From assembly GCF_001649575.2 (NCBI RefSeq), contig NC_051431.1:9930205-9994204 (forward strand): DNA of 64,000 nt. Direction: 5' to 3'. Position numbers and translations under genes: made by a program. The stretch comes from Kryptolebias marmoratus. Taxonomy: Eukaryota; Chordata; Actinopteri; Cyprinodontiformes; Rivulidae. Positions 60,546 through 64,000 of the stretch are shown in pieces. The notes under the pieces are model-generated. The model made no database searches and was not told the origin of the DNA. It saw only the letters and a program-made list of their open reading frames with translations. Numbering within the stretch: the first letter of the stretch is position 1; every line of letters starts with the position of its first letter.

Positions 60546-62552
60546 AATTAATACTGCTGTTTAGTTAGAAGACATTTGTATTTATTTTAGGATTGAAGAT
60601 GGACACATGCTGCATTTTTTTTTGCAATGTTGTTGCTGGCTCTGCATATAAAATCAATCAATTATTAGTTTGAACTGTTGACTGTTTTGGGTACATTTAA
60701 ATTTTTGCGTACATGAAGTCAAAGCAGTAAGTATTTTTTTTGACAGCTAAAGCAGTTTGTCTGTCTTTATCTGTCTGTAGATGCTGAGTCAAACAAGAGA
60801 CTGTGTGATGGAACTGAAAATATAAAAACACTTAAAAGTCCATACACTGAAACATCTCAGCTAAGAATTACTAACATGGTGTACAAGGCTGTGTATGCAA
60901 TAGCTCATGCCATTCACAACACAGTATGTCAGGAAACAACTTTCACCTCTCAATGTGACAAACACATCAGACGGGAGCCAAAACAGGTCAACTGAAAATA
61001 AAAAAAATCAAGAAATTGTCAGCAATCGAATCTTGTAATTTTATTTAAATATTATTTTTTGCTATTTAAAATATATTATGCTTCACTTTTAAATAAATAT
61101 TTTACAGGTCTTTACTGCTTTAAAAAACACCAAGTTTTCCCGCAATGGTTATCCTTTATCATTTGATGATAATGGGGATCCTGTGGCTTTTTATGAGCTG
61201 GTCAACTGGCAGAAAAGTGAGAGTGGACTTATTGAGCTGGTAACAGTAGGATACTATGATGCATCACTGCCAAAAGGACAGGAGTTTTATATCAACAGGA
61301 ACATAACCTGGGTGGAAGGTGGCACACAAGTAATGAACCTAATGACTAGAATATAACAGTTCACAGATTTGAAAACTATCTAGTTGTAGCTGTTTTGCAA
61401 AAACTACTGAATTTTATTTTGACTGTCTCTATGACAGGTACCAGTGTCAGTGTGCTCTAAGAGTTGTTCTCCAGGAACTCGTAAAGTGTTGCAGAAAGGA
61501 AAACCCATCTGCTGCTATGATTGTATACCATGTCCTAAAGGAGAGATCAGTAATGAAACAGGTAACTAACTTTAAATTTTCTTAATGAGCATATACAAAT
61601 TTTAATAATGTTTTGAATGCTAACAACTGTTTTTCTTTCTTGTTGTTTTAGATTCTCCTGATTGCTTCCCATGTCCCAGTGAATTCTGGCCTAATGCAGA
61701 AAGAAATGATTGTTTCCCCAAACCTGTGGAGTTTCTTTCCTTCAATGAAATCTTGGCAATAATACTGGCTACATTCTCTGTTATTGGCACCTGTCTGGCC
61801 ATCATAACAGCACTTATTTTCTTTTATCATCGAACTACTCCAATTGTCAGAGCCAACAACTCTGAGCTGAGCTTCATGCTGCTCTTCTCTCTGACTTTCT
61901 GTGTTTTTTATGTTCGTTAACATTCATCGGAGCTCCCTCTGAATGGTCCTGCATGCTGCGGCACACAGCGTTTGGTATTATCTTTGTTCTTTGTATCTCC
62001 TGTGTTCTTGGGAAAACTGTAGTGGTTTTAATGGCCTTTAAAGCTACACTTCCAGGTAGTAATGCCATGAAATGGTTTGGGCCTCCTCAACAAAGAATGA
62101 CTGTTGTGTTTTTCACAGTTATTCAAGTAATAATTTGTACTGTTTGGTTGGTTCTCAGCCCTCCCTTTCCAATGAAAAATCTGACCACATTTAAGGAGAA
62201 GATCATCCTGGAATGTGCATTAGGCTCTGCTGTTGGGTTCTGGGCTGTGCTCGGGTACATTGGCCTGCTGGCTGTTTTTTGCTTTGTGTTAGCTGTTCTA
62301 GCTCGGAAACTACCTGATAATTTTAATGAGGCCAAGCTGATAACCTTCAGCATGCTGATATTCTGTGCAGTGTGGCTCACCTTCATCCCAGCATATGTCA
62401 GCTCTCCTGGAAAATTTACTGTGGCTGTGGAGATATTTGCCATCCTGGCCTCCAGTTTTGGACTGATCCTGTGTATTTTTGCTCCAAAGTGTTTCATCAT
62501 ATTATTTCAGCCAGAGAAGAACTCCAAGAAATATTTAATGAACAAAAACTGA

Positions 62553-63832
62553 ACATAAATTGCAAAAGGCTTGGAAAGAAGACCATGACAGCATCTACAA
62601 TACGTTAGAAAGTTTTGACATTTCTTCCAAGAATTCTGTATATGTTTTTTTCTTGACTGAAATGTGTTTAGAGCAAAATCTTGTATAAATATATCTTCCA
62701 CCTGTATGCAATGTGTGTTTTATTATCTTCTTTGTTGTTATTGTTATTTTTTACAGTTTTCATTTTGCTATACATAACTTATACATGTTAGAGAGAGGAT
62801 TCCTGGCTCTTTAAAGATAGCTGTATCTTGTGATTTTTTTTCTTTTTAAACAGATTTTTGAAAGATTGGCTAATTTTTGTTTATCTAATTTTAAGAAGGA
62901 AGTCTAATGTAACTTCATTTATCCAGGAAATAATACTTCAAATGAATGATAGGGTAAGATCTTTATAAGACAATTGAATCTTTTTAAAATAGAAAAAATA
63001 GAATTCCTCACAACTCTTCATTTCAACAAACTCAGAGATTAGCTGAAAACCTGAGCAATTTGTATCTTTGTCAACTCATTTCATATAAACATAGTTTTTG
63101 ATGTAATTGTTTCATGTCACCTAAAGTTATGTCTGCTGAGCATGAAAAATGTATTTTCCTTCCATCTACTTTTTTCTTGTAAACCAGGTTTTTTAAATCT
63201 TTTTTTTTTTGTAGTATATGAATGCATGACAAAAACAAATCCCCAAAATAATTAATGAAAACAAATAATATTGTGCATTGCATCTCATCTAAATAACATT
63301 TTAAGGCTACCAGCACAGACACATAATATGTTTATAGTATTTCCGTTTTTAGGCACAGTGTTCTTTACAGGTTAGAGAGTTTTCAACTGCCAGAATCTGT
63401 ACGTCCATCAACAAAGGACTGAGATATTTTCACCATTAAGGGTTTTAATCAGTGCATTTCCCAGATCATGATTTGTTGCTACTTTTATTTTGAAAGGAAC
63501 ACTTGATTAAAGGGTGACACAGATGCTGGCAGGCAAAGTCACCTACTCTGACAAAGAATAAATAACATAAAGATGTTTCAGGTTAGAAGGACTTCTCATC
63601 ATGGCTAAATATTCCAGTGATTTTCAAGATGTTTGCTCTTTCTGTTAAAAAAGTTAAAGGAGGGCGTGGAGTCTGACAGGTGGCGTCACCAGTTCTTGCC
63701 TGAATCCGCCCCTCCCCTAAAAAAAATGGAGAAGAGAATAAACTAGAAAAGTTCTTGAAGAAACTTTGAAGGGACATGCCACTTGGTGTGGGATTTTTTA
63801 TGTCCATATTATACCAAAATGACACTATACAG
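62553..63832. other. Region downstream of R10, no gene seen
   Basis: Up to 62,718 it matches the R9 3' flank. The rest is AT-rich except for a GC-richer stretch at 63,655-63,720. No receptor exon, promoter block or known transposon domain was found on either strand. Confidence 0.45.
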
Positions 63833-64000
63833 GTGCTGGTCATAAAATTAGAATATCATGAAAAAGTAGATTGATTTCAGTAATTCCATTTAAAAAGTGA
63901 AACTTGTATATTATATTCATAAATTACATACAAACTCATATATTTCAAATGTTTATTTCGTTTAATTTTGATGATTACAAATGACAACAAATGAAAATCT
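63833..64000. repeat. Dispersed repeat end, cut by window edge
   Basis: GTGCTGGTCATAAAATTAGA, ATATCATGAAAAAGT and AGTGAAACTTGTATATTATA match a dispersed repeat that is widespread in fish genomes. Class not certain. Confidence 0.55.

Larger units (their letters stand above)
57513..62552 (+). pseudogene. R10: OlfC/V2R-type receptor, frameshifted in membrane exon
   Basis: Exons 57513-57820, 58188-58482, 58592-58881, 59193-59488, 60781-60986, 61108-61329, 61438-61561, 61652-62552 follow the family plan, but exon 8 is 901 nt, two more than the usual 899. The extra TT lies in ACTTTCTG at about 61,894-61,898, within helix 2. The frame then runs into a stop at 61,918-61,920, so translation would end after about 669 residues with one complete helix. 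The remaining frame (from 61,953) is otherwise open to the usual stop, so the lesion is recent or a sequence error. Intron 4 is 1.29 kb because of a LINE insertion. Exon 1 shares 180 nt with R8 and exon 2 shares 266 nt with R8 and R9. Confidence 0.8.

Noticed and set aside
3166..62552. Identity as calcium-sensing, metabotropic glutamate or T1R taste receptors
   Set aside because: The short tail ending QPEKNSKK, the [14 protein letters not shown] helix 6 and the large tandem array fit OlfC/V2R; calcium-sensing and glutamate receptors have long tails and are not tandemly multiplied like this.
1..64000. CRISPR arrays, tRNA or rRNA genes, bacterial operons or phage modules
   Set aside because: No regularly spaced repeats, no cloverleaf or rRNA sequence recognised, and the coding content is intron-split vertebrate genes.

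Overview
The window is vertebrate genomic DNA, almost certainly from a teleost fish. It is AT-rich, the genes are split by short GT-AG introns, and fish-type Tc1, hAT, L2/CR1-like and other non-LTR retroelement remnants lie between them. There is no bacterial-type gene organisation, CRISPR array, tRNA or rRNA that I can recognise.

The content is a head-to-tail array of ten class C G-protein-coupled receptor genes of the fish V2R / OlfC (vomeronasal type 2-like olfactory) family, all on the + strand, at about 3.2-8.2, 12.2-16.3, 17.0-21.1, 23.8-27.6, 29.3-33.4, 36.0-39.8, 40.9-45.0, 45.9-49.9, 52.8-56.9 and 57.5-62.6 kb. I call them R1 to R10. Each has eight coding exons with nearly invariant lengths (about 300, 295, 290, 296, 206, 222, 124 and 899 nt) and encodes 874-880 residues: signal peptide, Venus-flytrap ligand-binding domain, cysteine-rich domain, seven membrane helices and a very short tail. 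Nine copies read through. R10 has a 2-nt insertion in the membrane exon and is a probable pseudogene. By family knowledge, such receptors detect amino acids or related solutes in microvillous olfactory neurons.

The array has been shaped by duplication and sequence exchange. R8 and R9 share a 1,246-nt block with no difference I can see, introns included. R8, R9 and R10 share a 266-nt block in exon 2, R8 and R10 (not R9) share 180 nt of exon 1, and R6/R7 share an exon 5-intron 5-exon 6 tract. The membrane exon is nearly uniform across all ten copies while the ectodomains differ. A conserved block 35-75 nt upstream of each start codon looks like the core promoter; it has two versions (R1-R7 and R8-R10). 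A promoter-like relic without a gene lies at 21.6-21.8 kb.

Between the genes lie decayed transposons: a Tc1 half-element joined to an antisense non-LTR fragment (0.1-2.1 kb), a hAT transposase relic (9.2-9.8 kb), a GC-richer segment with gene-like signals on the - strand (9.8-11.0 kb), non-LTR fragments at 11.1, 21.8, 22.6, 33.6-35.2 and 50.3-52.5 kb, and an L2-like copy inside intron 4 of R10. No flanking single-copy gene is visible at either end, so the array may continue.
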